Shown here one piece after another: positions 43,270-52,426 of a DNA stretch of 64,000 nt. Below the pieces are notes generated by a model that saw only the letters and a list, made by a program, of their open reading frames with translations, did not search any database and had not been told where the DNA came from. Origin of the DNA: Dactylosporangium roseum (GTDB lineage Bacteria; Actinomycetota; Actinomycetes; Mycobacteriales; Micromonosporaceae). Position numbers and translations under genes: made by a program. The stretch lies in NCBI RefSeq assembly GCF_025264685.1, contig NZ_CP073721.1, positions 3,587,001 through 3,651,000 of the forward strand, written 5' to 3'. The first letter of the stretch is position 1, and every line of letters begins with the position of its first letter.

Positions 43270-43452
43270 ATGCCAGGGACCAAAGAGCGGCTGATCGAGG
43301 TCGTCAGCACCGCAGCCGGGGCGGCCGATCCCAAGACCGGGCTGGCCAAGGCGAAGTCGAAGGTGATGTCCACGCGGACCGTCGTGGTGGCCTGTTGCCT
43401 GCTGGTCACGTACCTCGCCGGCCGGCGCGCGGCCTGCCGCGGGAGAGGCTGA
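43270..43452 (+). CDS. Small hypothetical protein, 60 aa, one membrane segment
   Basis: From ATG 43270: MPGTKERLIEVVSTAAGAAD, then a Lys-rich stretch (LAKAKSKVMSTR) and a hydrophobic helix VVVACCLLVTYLAGRRAA. GGGGCAGGTG lies just upstream. It may be a small membrane-anchored stress protein like its neighbours, but I recognise no family. Confidence 0.5.
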   Translation: MPGTKERLIEVVSTAAGAADPKTGLAKAKSKVMSTRTVVVACCLLVTYLAGRRAACRGRG

Positions 43453-43573
43453 CAGCCGGTATTTCCGGAGCGCTGCGCGCTCGACCGTGCCCGTCGATGC
43501 TGCCGACGCTGGTTGAGTGCCCACCGTCCGGGTAGCGCCGTACCGTCTCGTACGGCGTGGATGGAGGCTTCCG

Positions 43574-45186
43574 ATGCCACAGGTTTCCGACTTCGTGCTC
43601 GACCGCCTTCGGCAGTGGGGTGTTCATTGAGTGTTCGCCTATCCCGGCGACGGCATCAACGGCATGCTCGGTGCGTTCGCCCGGGCCGGCAACGATCCGG
43701 AGTTCATCCAGCCCCGGCACGAGGAGATGGGCGCCTTCATGGCGTGTGCCCACGCCAAGTTCACCGGCGAGGTGGGGTGTTGCATGGCGACCTCCGGGCC
43801 GGGCGCGATCCATCTGCTCAACGGCCTGTACGACGCGAAGATGGACCACCAGCCGGTGGTCGCGATCGTCGGGCAGCAGAAGCGGATGTCGCTCGGCGCC
43901 CATTTTCAGCAGGAGGTCGGACTGGAGTGCCTGTTCGCCAACGTCTCGGCGTATTCGCAGACCGTGATGGATCCGGCACAGGTACGCAGTGTGATCGACC
44001 GGGCCTTCAAGATCGCGTTGACCGATCGGAGCGTGGCGGCGGTCATCATCCCGGAGGACTGCAGGAAGCGGAAGCCGTGCCCACGCCGTCCAAGGAACAT
44101 GGCGCGGTCTTCAGCGGCGTCGGCTGGAGCAGGCCAAGGGTGCTGCCGGATGAGGACGAGCTACGGAAGGCGGCGGACATCCTCAACGAGGGCCGCCGCG
44201 TCGCGATGCTCATCGGCCAGGGCGCCGCGCATGCGGGGCCGGAGGTGGTAGAGGCCGCGGAACTGCTCGGGGCGGGTATCGCGAAGGCCTTGCTCGGCCG
44301 TGACGCGTTGCCCGACTCGCTGCCGTTCGTGACCGGTCCGATCGGGCTGCTCGGTTCCAAACCGAGCGACGACATGGTGATGAACTGTGACGTCCTGTTC
44401 ATGATCGGTACCAGCTTCCCGTACGGAGAGTGGCTGCCGCCGGACGGGCAGGCCAAGGGCGTCGAGATCAACATCGACGGCCGGCTGATCGGGATGAGCT
44501 ATCCGGTCCAGGCCAACCTCGTCGGCGACTCCAAGGAGACGCTGCGCGCGCTGAACCCGATGCTCAAGCGCAAGGCCGACCGCGGCTGGCGGGAAGGGAT
44601 CGAGAAGAACGTCCGGGAATGGAACCGCATCCTGCACGACCGTGCCAGCCAGCACTTCTTCGGCAAGATCAATCCGCAGGCCGTCGCGCACGAGCTGTCG
44701 TCCAGGCTGCCCGACCGCTGCATCCTGACCGCTGACTCGGGCTCGTCGACGAACTGGTGGGCCCGCCACATCGAGATCCGCGAGGGAATGCAGGCGTCGC
44801 TGTCGGGCACGCTCGCGACGATGGGCCCCGGTGTGCCGTATGCGATCGCCGCCAAGCTGGCCTATCCGGACCGACCGGTGATCGCGTTCATCGGCGACGG
44901 CGCGTTCCAGATGAACGGCATGAACGAGATGATCACCTGCAAGCGGTACCTCGACCGGCTCGGCGGATCGCCGCCACTCGTGTTCGCGGTGTTCAACAAC
45001 CAGGACCTCAACCAGGTCACCTGGGAGCAGCGGGCTGAGGCCGGAGACCCCCGGTTCCCGGGTTCGCAGTACATCCCGGACGTACCGTACGCCCGCTACG
45101 CGGAACTGCTCGGGCTGCGCGGCGTGTACTGCGAGGAGCCGGCCAAGGTGGGACAGGCCTGGGACGAGGCGTTGAACGGCTCGTGA
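43574..45186 (+). pseudogene. Thiamine-pyrophosphate enzyme (pyruvate oxidase-like), broken
   Basis: The gene starts MPQVSDFVLDRLRQWGVH at 43574, then a TGA replaces an expected Arg codon (near 43628). Reading resumes as VFAYPGDGINGMLGAFARAG and continues to AAVIIPED. A one-base loss near 44055 shifts the frame to EAVPTPSKEHGAVFSGVGW and on through the middle and TPP domains (VIAFIGDGAFQMNGMNEM, NNQDLNQVTWEQRAEAGDP). The C-terminal about 50 residues are missing after WDEALNGS. The GDG...N TPP motif is intact, but three lesions make it inactive. Confidence 0.82.
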
Positions 45187-45490
45187 GATCCACTTCGCTT
45201 CCGCCCTGCAGATGAAGTTCGACTTCTGCCGTGACCCTCGCGCGCTCAGCTATCACCCGCCCGCGCGCTTGGTCGATTGGGTCGGGTCCGGGTGGCATCG
45301 CCGGTGGACGCGGCGGACGCTGCCGGGCAGGTCGAGGTCGATGTTGCTCGACAGCCTGGATGACCTGCTCGGGTGTCACCACCAGATTGGCGGGGTCGAA
45401 AATGGTCCGTGCGAACGGTGTTGCCAAGTCCTCCAGGCCGGACCGTAGGGCGGCACTTAGGTACTGCTCGGGCAATAGCATTGAGAAGTC
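45187..45490. other. Unassigned fragment between TPP pseudogene and transposon
   Basis: On the minus strand an open frame reads MLLPEQYLSAALRSGLEDLA, TPFARTIFDPANLVVTPEQV before becoming proline-rich. It is cut by the left end of the transposon at 45491. I cannot name it. It is not a continuation of istA, which the transposon interrupts on its other side. Confidence 0.35.
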
Positions 45491-45612
45491 TGTTGCGCGG
45501 CGCTGAAAATGAGCATGAACGCGGCGTTGAGGGTGAGGACGTGGCGGAGTGAGAAGACCCCGCCGGGCGGGTGCCGGGCGGGGTCTTGGTGTTCAGGGTG
45601 CGTGCGTGGTGT

Positions 45613-46425
45613 TCAGTCTGCCGTGACTTCGGCGACGGCGGCGCGGGTGGAGGATTCATCGACGATGGTTTTGTCGGCGGTGTAGGCGGCGATGAGGGCT
45701 TGGACAGCGAGGTTGTTGACGGCGCGGGGGTAGCCGCGGCTGGTTTGGTGGATCAGGGCGGTGGCGTCGTCGGAGAACAGGGTGTCGGAGCGTCCGGCCA
45801 GGGCGAGGTGGTGGCGTAGATAGCTGCTGGTTTCCTGGTCGGTCATGGGTGGCATGGTGTAGCGCAGTCCGATGCGCTGGTCCAGGGCGGCCAGGACGCC
45901 GAGTTTCATGCGCCGGCGCAGCGTGGGTTGCCCGACCAGGAGGCAGGCGAACGGGCTGCGGCTGTCCATGTCGTGGTTGGTCAGCATGCGAATGGATTCC
46001 AGTTGCGGGTGGTCGAGCAGGTGGGCTTCGTCGAGGATCAGGACGGGGATGCGTCCGCGTTCGGCGTGCTCGGTGGCGAGGGCGTCGGCGGCTTGGGGGA
46101 CGAGAGTGGCGTGGTGGACGCGGGGTTGGCCGCCGAGGGCCAGGACGATCTGGTGGTGGATGCCGCGGACGCCGATGGTGGGGTTGGGCAGGTAGATGAT
46201 GGTGTGCCGGGTCGCGTCGAGGGCGGCGAGCGCTGCGCGGATGGCGACGGTTTTCCCGGCGCCGACCTCACCGGTGATCACGCCGATGCGGTGTTCGGTG
46301 ATGCACCAGGTGATCCGGGCGACGGCTTCGCCGTGGGCCGCGTGGCGGTGCAGCATGCCGGGGGCGAGGTCGCGGCCGAACGGCATGCGGGTGAACCCGT
46401 AGAAGCCTTGCAGTTTCTCGATCAT
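45613..46425 (-). CDS. Transposition AAA+ ATPase (TniB/ExeA-like)
   Basis: The 270-aa protein has Walker A GEVGAGKT near residue 52, Walker B VLILDEAHLLDH near residue 128 and a C-terminal lid with GYPRAVNNLAVQAL. It begins MIEKLQGFYGFTRMPFGRDL, typical of ExeA/TniB-type helper ATPases that choose targets and activate the transposase. Its start overlaps the small gene upstream (TCATG junction), so all three genes are co-translated. Confidence 0.88.
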   Translation of the reverse strand: MIEKLQGFYGFTRMPFGRDLAPGMLHRHAAHGEAVARITWCITEHRIGVITGEVGAGKTVAIRAALAALDATRHTIIYLPNPTIGVRGIHHQIVLALGGQPRVHHATLVPQAADALATEHAERGRIPVLILDEAHLLDHPQLESIRMLTNHDMDSRSPFACLLVGQPTLRRRMKLGVLAALDQRIGLRYTMPPMTDQETSSYLRHHLALAGRSDTLFSDDATALIHQTSRGYPRAVNNLAVQALIAAYTADKTIVDESSTRAAVAEVTAD

Positions 46426-46613
46426 GTTGGGTCCTCGCCGGGGGTGTCGGGGTAGTGGCGGGTCAGGCGGGCCAGCAGCGTGCTCTTGGCGGCCTGGTAG
46501 GCGGCCCGTTCGGCGGGGTCGGCGCTGCTGCGGGCGTCGCTGAGGGCCCGGGCCCAGGCCAGCAAGCCGGCGATCTCGGTGGTGCCGGGCTGTCCACCGA
46601 TGTCGGTGCTCAT
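46422..46613 (-). CDS. Small transposon protein, 63 aa
   Basis: It begins MSTDIGGQPGTTEIAGLLAW, is helical and charged, and overlaps by 4 bases both the transposase stop and the ATPase start. Its place between tnpA and tnpB suggests a role in transposition, perhaps bridging the two. No family recognised. Confidence 0.65.
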   Translation of the reverse strand: MSTDIGGQPGTTEIAGLLAWARALSDARSSADPAERAAYQAAKSTLLARLTRHYPDTPGEDPT

Positions 46614-48031
46614 GGTGTGTCCGTGGGCTGGTGTCGGCTGGTAACCGTGTGGTCGGTCAGGGCGGTGTAGTTGATCTGTTCGCCGAGATGCCGCTGGTGT
46701 TGCTGGTCGACCAGCCGTAGGTAGTTGATGCCGGTCGCCACCGGCGGCTCAGCTGGTGTTTCGGGTCGGGCTTTGGGATGGGCATGACGGCCGATGCGGT
46801 GCGGGATGGCCAGGCCCATCGGTTTGCCCTGGGCGCGGACTTCGATGGTGGTCAGGTCGAACGGGTCGAAGACCAGCTCGACCCGGCGGCCGGTCAGGAT
46901 CGGATCGACCTGGTAGGTGTTGCCGTGCAGGCTGACGGTGGCGGTCTTGGTGACCGTGCGGTACTCGGCCCACAAGAACGCCTCGGCCAGATCGGTCGGG
47001 GCGGGCAGCGGTAGCGGCCGGTCTGACCAGTGGGTTTGCCATCGGCGCAGCGGTGCCTGCCCGGTTTCGGAGTGCACCTGACGGTGGTAGACGGTCTCGG
47101 TCCACGCGGCGAACAACCGGTTGAGGGTGAGCAGGTCGTCGACCAGATGCCGGCCGGGCTGTGCGGCGGCCACGGCCGGTTCGCCGGTGACCTCGACGAG
47201 GAACTGATCCCGCACCGTGCGGAACAGCCGCTCGATCTTCCCGCGGCCCTGCGGCCGGCCGGGGGTGGAGTGGGTCAGCTTGATACCGAGCTTGGCGCAG
47301 GCCCGCAGCAGCCACGCATCGACGAACGCGGACCCGTTGTCGACATAGATCGACTCGGGGACGCCGCGGGATGCGAGGGCGGGACGCAGCGCCGCTGCCA
47401 GCCGGACGGTGTCCTCGGCGTGCCCGAACCGGTATCCGGTCAGCAGCCGGCTGTGATCATCAACAAACGCGAACAGGTAGGTCTTGCGGCCGGCCACCAC
47501 CGGCCCGTGCAGGGCGTCGCCGGTCCACAACTCGTTCGGGCGTGCCGCCTCGAACCGGCCGAACACCACCGCAGCCCCGGCGGCCGCCGGCAGAGTGTCG
47601 GCCAGCCCGATCCGGTGGAAGTACCGGCGCAGCGTGGTCTCGTCCGGAGCCCAGCCCAGCTGCGCGCGCAGGATCCGGGCGATCCCGACCGGAGTGCGGG
47701 CCGGGTTCTCCCGTTTCAGGGCTACCCCCAGCTCCATCACCTCGCCCGGGGTGCGTGAGCTCGGCTGACGCGGGCTGGGCACCAACGCGTCGAACCCGCC
47801 GCGGCGCCAGTCCCGGATCCACCGATCGAGCGTCTGCCGCGACACCCGCACCGGCCGGCCGAACGGGCCCATGTGCTCGACCGCCGCGATCTGCCGGACC
47901 AAGGCCCCCCGCTCCTTGAACGAATGCGCCGGATCCGCCGCCTCACGGATCAACTGATAGCGGAACAACCCGACCGCGCGGGCCCGCTCAATGCGCTTGC
48001 CGTCTTCCTCATGAGCTGCCATTTGCGGCAT
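46610..48031 (-). CDS. DDE transposase/integrase (rve plus Mu-type C-terminal domain)
   Basis: The 473-aa protein has an N-terminal helix-turn-helix (VSRQTLDRWIRDWRRGGFDA), an RNase H-like core with Asp in NELWTGDALHGPVV, Asp in IYVDNGSAFVDA and Glu in GRGKIERLFRTVRD, and a Mu-type beta-barrel C-terminal domain (TATVSLHGNTYQVDPILTGR). ATG 48031 follows GAGGA; ATG 48022 is also possible. It lies with the small protein and ATPase inside the TGT...ACA element and would catalyse its transposition. Confidence 0.88.
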   Translation of the reverse strand: MPQMAAHEEDGKRIERARAVGLFRYQLIREAADPAHSFKERGALVRQIAAVEHMGPFGRPVRVSRQTLDRWIRDWRRGGFDALVPSPRQPSSRTPGEVMELGVALKRENPARTPVGIARILRAQLGWAPDETTLRRYFHRIGLADTLPAAAGAAVVFGRFEAARPNELWTGDALHGPVVAGRKTYLFAFVDDHSRLLTGYRFGHAEDTVRLAAALRPALASRGVPESIYVDNGSAFVDAWLLRACAKLGIKLTHSTPGRPQGRGKIERLFRTVRDQFLVEVTGEPAVAAAQPGRHLVDDLLTLNRLFAAWTETVYHRQVHSETGQAPLRRWQTHWSDRPLPLPAPTDLAEAFLWAEYRTVTKTATVSLHGNTYQVDPILTGRRVELVFDPFDLTTIEVRAQGKPMGLAIPHRIGRHAHPKARPETPAEPPVATGINYLRLVDQQHQRHLGEQINYTALTDHTVTSRHQPTDTP

Positions 48032-48119
48032 CGCCTCCTCACCACTGACCACACAGGACAGTTCGTGAGGATCACCGACTCGACCGAAGCCACGTCAGAG
48101 TCAACTCGTGTTGATCAAC

Positions 48120-48696
48120 TCAGGCAGGCCAGCCCGGCGCCAACAACCGGCCACCCGACATGGCCGACACCCACACCCACGACGGCACCCCGAACACCCC
48201 CAAACGGGTGACCGCCGCCGTCACCGCCGCGTCGATCACCGCCAGCGCGTCCGCCCACGCCCCGCCCGCCGGCGCCGGTATCACCGGATCCACGGCCACC
48301 GCCCGCAGCAGCACGGTGAACTGCCGCCGCACCGCCTCCGCCCGAGCGGCGAACCGCCGCACCCAGCCCCGCACCGTCTCCGGTGGGCGCCCCAGCCACC
48401 CAGCGATCCGCCGGAACCCCACACCAGCAGCCCCTGGCCGTCAACGCAGCCCCGATCACGACCACCGCGTCCGCCCGGCGCAGCAGCCACTGCACCGGCA
48501 GCAGCACATGCGTCACCCCGCACCCGGTGCACCGCGCTCGCCGGGGACACACCGGCACGGCACCCTCCTGCCCCCGAAGCCGCCGCGACCGGGCATACCC
48601 CCACCCCGCCAGGACACCCGAGCAGCCAGGGCAGACCAGCCGCCCCGCAACCAACCGCCGCTCGACCGCAGCGGCGTCACCGCCTACCGTGACCAC
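48120..48696 (-). pseudogene. DUF6431-like zinc-finger/helix-turn-helix protein with a frameshift
   Basis: GTG 48696 after GGAGG starts a reading with a zinc-ribbon (LVCPGCSGVLAGWGYA, RARCTGCGVTHVLLP) and RRADAVVVIGAALTA. The family then continues in another frame as VGFRRIAGWLGRPPETVRGW and VRRFAARAEAVRRQFT to a stop at 48120. One extra base near 48430, in a GGGG run, separates the two. It is either a mutation or a programmed shift, as in some insertion sequences. It lies first inside the right end of the transposon. Confidence 0.6.
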
Positions 48697-48896
48697 GACG
48701 CCTCCACGCGTCACCGCACGGCCCTCCCGCAGCACTCCGGCCAAAGAGACAGCGGGAGGGCCGTCGCCTACCAGGACCTGATCACGGTGCCGCCGAACAC
48801 CAACAAGGGCAACCACACAGTGGCTGCCCCAAACCCGTCCTCATCCCCAACGCCGCCGACTTACCCAAACCTGCTCATCCTGAGCGCCGTCTAACA

Positions 48897-50123
48897 CGCG
48901 GTCCTGCTCCAACGCTGTCGCACCGGGCAGCGCACCGGGTTTGCGGACCAGGGCTTCCAGGTGGTGATCGAGGTCCAGGCGGGTGCCGCTCTTGGTCATC
49001 AGCCGCTCGTGCCGGGCGACCTCGACCCGGCCGTCATAGACGACCAGGTGCGAGGCGTGTAGGTGGACTCGGACCTGCCGTCCGACCAGCCGGACCGGGA
49101 CCGAGTAGCGGTTGGTGCGGACCGTGACCTGGCTGAATCGGTCGACCCGTGGTGCGAGCCAGGTGCCGGTCTCGAACGATTCGTCCGGCAGCGGCGCCAG
49201 CAACGGTCGCTCGACCGCGAGGTGTTCACCGATGGTGTGTGGTCTGGTGCCGATGCGCCGGTGGTCGTCTGCGGCGTCCCATGCGTCGACCATCGTGTTG
49301 AGCTGTTCGAGGGAATCGACGTGCGGGACAGGGACCAGATGATTGCGGCGGAACCAGCCGATCTGGCCCTCGACGCCGCCCTTCTCGTGCGCGCCGGTGA
49401 GACCGGGCTGGCAGTAGAAGGCCTCGATGCCGTAGTGCGAGCGGAATGCCGTCCACCGCTGCGTCTCGATCCGCTGCCGGGCGAATCCGATCACCTGTGC
49501 CACCGCGGAACGCGGGTTGTCGTAGCGGATCTTGCCGGTGGGAACACCGCCCAGGACGGTGAACGCGTGGACGTGGCCTTCCAGGAACGCTTCCTGGCCG
49601 CCGGAGGCGAAGATCCGGTGCACCCGATTTGCCCGAGAACGAAAGCCGTAATGCGAACAACATGCAGGTGACTGGTTCACCGCGCAGGATGACGGCCACC
49701 TCACCGAAATCGACCTCGGCTTCAGCGCCTGGTTGGTGCGTCTGCTGCACGAACACCAGGGCCGGGCCGCGGCCGGCCTCAGCTCGGATCTTCGGTTTGT
49801 GCGCGGCGATGTAGGTCCGCACGACCTGATACGACACTCCGCGCATGTGTTGCTCGTCGATCAACCGGTCGTAGATGCGTTTGGCGGTGTGCCGCTGCTT
49901 GCGCGGAGCGTCCAGATCGGTGCGGAGCATGTCGTCGATGACCGGCTTGAACGGATCCAACTCGACGCCCGTGGCGGTAGCGGCTTGCGAGGCGGCGGCA
50001 ATGCCGACGTCAACGCCGCCTGCACCGTATGCCGCTGACGTGGTACTTCGCCGCGATCACCCGACCGGACAGACCAGTCCGGGAATCGCGGCGGATCGCA
50101 GCGAACAGCTCAACCCTTGACAT
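48897..50123 (-). pseudogene. IS21-family transposase (IstA), frameshifted and interrupted
   Basis: ATG 50123 begins MSRVELFAAIRRDSRTGLSG, the IstA helix-turn-helix. A frameshift near 50030 leads to LDPFKPVIDDMLRTDLDAPR and YIAAHKPKIRAEAGRGPALV, with EVDFGEVAVIL holding the first DDE Asp. A second shift near 49630 leads to VHRIFASGGQEAFLEGHVHA and HEKGGVEGQIGWFRRNHLVP with the Glu, and onwards until GATALEQDRV, where the transposon end at 48896 cuts it. The C-terminal end and the istB partner are missing. Confidence 0.8.
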
Positions 50124-50287
50124 CCGCGACATCGGCAAGCTCCCGTCCCAGACCTGCCGATGCTCCCACCGGTGCAGGTGGCGCCGGAGCTGGCCGACAT
50201 CGCAAACCACCCGATCGAGAACACCGAGCAGTGGCGCTCAGACTCGCGGACAAAGCGCAGGTCATCCACGGCGCCGCGTCGAACGGC

Positions 50288-50641
50288 CTACGAACGCGCC
50301 AGCACCGCCACGACCGCCTCGAGCGCAGCAACACGGTCGGGATGCTCACCGCGATACACGACGGCGACATCCGCTCGCCGTTCCGGCAACTCCAGAACGG
50401 CCAGCACCGCCGCATTCTCACGGATACCGCGCAGACGGACCTCACCCGCCAGCCAACCGTCGATGGCAGCGCTACGAGCCTGATGCTCCTTCACCGCACG
50501 ACGCGCCTCGGCCAACGCAGAAACCATCACCGCCCGCGACGGCGCAGACGACAAGCCCGCACCCAGGAACGCAACGATCGCATCCGACCGGCGCTGACCC
50601 TCAAGTTCGTCCTGCTCGGCGCTGCTGCCACCTACTGACAC
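50288..50641 (-). CDS. Hypothetical protein, 117 aa
   Basis: From GTG 50641 the peptide is helical and charged: VGGSSAEQDELEGQRRSDAI, ALAEARRAVKEHQARSAAID, ENAAVLAVLELPERRADVAV, ending VVAVLARS. Codon use fits coding DNA. It lies isolated between the istA remnant and IS4 copy 2, so it may be a leftover of a disrupted gene. No family recognised. Confidence 0.35.
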   Translation of the reverse strand: MSVGGSSAEQDELEGQRRSDAIVAFLGAGLSSAPSRAVMVSALAEARRAVKEHQARSAAIDGWLAGEVRLRGIRENAAVLAVLELPERRADVAVVYRGEHPDRVAALEAVVAVLARS

Positions 50642-50904
50642 AACCTGATCATCGCACCCCACCGGCCACCGGGTGCGGAGCCTGCCGCTGACCCTCGACA
50701 AACTCCTGTGACCGCGTGCGGAACGTCGCGACCGCCGACCCCGGTCGAGGAGCCGCGCTAGCTGGGTGCCCGGCTTGTTGCGCGTCGATCTTGCAGTTGT
50801 GGTGCCTTCCAAACCCGGACATTCAGGGAGTGTCAGGGCACCACAACTGCAAGATCGACGCACAAGGTGGACCCGGTCGACGTTAGTGGACGCCGCCCTA
50901 GCTG
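50642..50904. other. Intergenic stretch between hypothetical gene and IS4 copy 2
   Basis: No gene seen. It contains the long hairpin at 50782-50861 and ends at the left end of IS4 copy 2. Confidence 0.5.
50782..50861. repeat. 25-bp perfect inverted repeat with 30-base loop
   Basis: The arms are 50782-50806 and 50837-50861, beginning GCGTCGATCTTGCAGTTGTG. They pair without mismatch. The arms are less GC-rich than the surroundings and no T-tract follows. It may be a REP/MITE-like element or a strong terminator, 43 bases from IS4 copy 2. Confidence 0.7.
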
Positions 50905-52426
50905 CAATGCCGGGTAGTTAAGGGTCGGGGCTGGTCGTCAAGGGGGTTCGGCGAGGATCGTGAGGCTGATGGTGGCTTGGTAGGTGCGTCTGTCGATGTT
51001 CGGGCCGCGGGCGTTGTATTTGGAGATTGCTCGTTTGACGGTGCGGGCGTTGACGCGGAGCCGTCGCTCGGGCAGGAGATCGTTCAGGACGAGGCGGCCG
51101 ATGTTGCCGACCAGGTCGATGACGGTGTCGGCGATCACCCCGGCGGCGTGCACGATCTGGTCACGGGCAGCGTGCAGGGCGATGGTGAAGCTGGCCCGGT
51201 CAGGGTCCACTGCGGTGTCGCTGTTGGTGGCGTCGGTCATGGCGGTGCGCAGGATCTGGTAGGTGACCAGCAAGGCGTGGATCTCCTGGTCGACGCCGGC
51301 CGGGGTCCGGGCCCGCAGGACCCGGCCGCCGAGGATGCTGGACTTGATCTCCAGGTAGGCGGTCTCGATCTCCCACCGTTCGTGGTAGAGCCGCAGCATC
51401 GCGGTGGCCGGATGGGCCTGCGGGTCCAGCAGGGTGGTGATCAGCCGGTAGACACCGGTGACCGTGCCGGCCTTGGTCGCGATGCTGATCTCGGCGTCGA
51501 TGACCCGTACCGGCTGGCCGCCGAACACCGATCGGTAGGAGCCGTCCCGGAAACGGTGCAGCATCGACAGTTTCGGGCCGCCGCGGCCGGTCTTGGCCCG
51601 CACCAGCAGATGCGCCTGCCGGCCGGTCACGATCTTGAGCAGATGCCCGGCGGCGAAGTTACGGTCGGCCAGCAGCAGCACCCCGGCGGGCAGCCGGGCC
51701 AACAGATCCCTGGCATAGGTGGTCTCGCCGCAGGTGATCGCCCCGAACACCGCGTCCATCACCGACCGGGTGCCACACGCCATCACCGTCACCAGCCGCA
51801 GCATCGGATAACCCGACCCGCCGGTGCGCCCGCCGCGCTGCTTGCTGAACCGGGTCAGGTTCGCCGCGCTGTCCGCCGCGAACAACATGGTCCCGTCGAT
51901 CGCGCAGACCAGCAGCCCCCGCCAGCGCACCGGCCCCGCCATCGCCGCCGCCGGGCCGCGCAGCAGGTCGAACAACGCCCGCAACGGTTGCGGGCCGACC
52001 CGCCGGCGGGCCTTGGTCAACGCGGCCTCGCTCGGGTACGCGACCGGCAGCCCGTCCAGACCGGCGACCAGACGCTGCCACACCTGCCGATACCCCAACT
52101 CGGCGAACAAACAACCCGCCAGCAGCAGATACACCACCACCCGCGACGGCAGATCCCGCACCCGCCGCTGCATGCAGCGGGTCTGAGCAAGTACGGCATC
52201 GACCATCTCGAACGGCACCTGCTGGGTCAACTCACCCAGATGACCCGGCGCGAACGGACCTGCCGCGACCCGCACCACACGCGTAATGACAGACTGAACC
52301 AACAGCGGGACTCCCGGCAGCAAGGCATGTCTTGGCGGACGTACCTCTCTACCGGAGTCCCGCTGCCCACATCCACACCAACACACCACTTGACCAGCCA
52401 CCGCTGGGCTTAACTACCCGGCATTG
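50905..52426 (-). mobile_element. IS4-family insertion sequence, copy 2, complete, inverted relative to copy 1 (1522 bp)
   Basis: It has the same 18-bp terminal repeats (CAATGCCGGGTAGTTAAG) and the same length as 4841-6362, in the opposite orientation. The 10-bp flanks differ: GCCCTAGCTG on the left and CGGCTAGGCC on the right. Both contain CTAG at the same place as the copy 1 target, but they are not a duplication, so this copy has been through a deletion or recombination. Confidence 0.92.
50938..52401 (-). CDS. IS4-family DDE transposase (copy 2)
   Basis: The 487-aa product is identical to that of copy 1 except for one residue (LSMLHR in place of LPMLHR). All DDE and YREK residues are intact, so both copies may be active and act on each other's ends. 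Confidence 0.92.
   Translation of the reverse strand: MAGQVVCWCGCGQRDSGREVRPPRHALLPGVPLLVQSVITRVVRVAAGPFAPGHLGELTQQVPFEMVDAVLAQTRCMQRRVRDLPSRVVVYLLLAGCLFAELGYRQVWQRLVAGLDGLPVAYPSEAALTKARRRVGPQPLRALFDLLRGPAAAMAGPVRWRGLLVCAIDGTMLFAADSAANLTRFSKQRGGRTGGSGYPMLRLVTVMACGTRSVMDAVFGAITCGETTYARDLLARLPAGVLLLADRNFAAGHLLKIVTGRQAHLLVRAKTGRGGPKLSMLHRFRDGSYRSVFGGQPVRVIDAEISIATKAGTVTGVYRLITTLLDPQAHPATAMLRLYHERWEIETAYLEIKSSILGGRVLRARTPAGVDQEIHALLVTYQILRTAMTDATNSDTAVDPDRASFTIALHAARDQIVHAAGVIADTVIDLVGNIGRLVLNDLLPERRLRVNARTVKRAISKYNARGPNIDRRTYQATISLTILAEPP

Larger units (their letters stand above)
45491..48896 (-). mobile_element. Mu/Tn7-like two-component transposon with TGT...ACA ends (3406 bp)
   Basis: The ends are imperfect inverted repeats: TGTTGCG then CGGCGCTGAAAATGAGCATG on the left (from 45491), and on the opposite strand at the right TGTTAGA then CGGCGCTCAGGATGAGCAGG (to 48896). 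TGT...ACA termini are typical of transposons using a Mu/Tn7/Tn552-type DDE transposase plus AAA ATPase, and both genes are inside. No 5-bp target duplication is present (AAGTC on the left, CGCGG on the right), so one flank was lost after insertion. Confidence 0.75.

Noticed and set aside
4841..52426. A Tn10-like composite transposon transposed as one unit to this site
   Set aside because: The outer flanks differ (AGGCTAGACG on the left, CGGCTAGGCC on the right), while copy 1 has its own private duplication. The pair did not arrive together by one transposition here.
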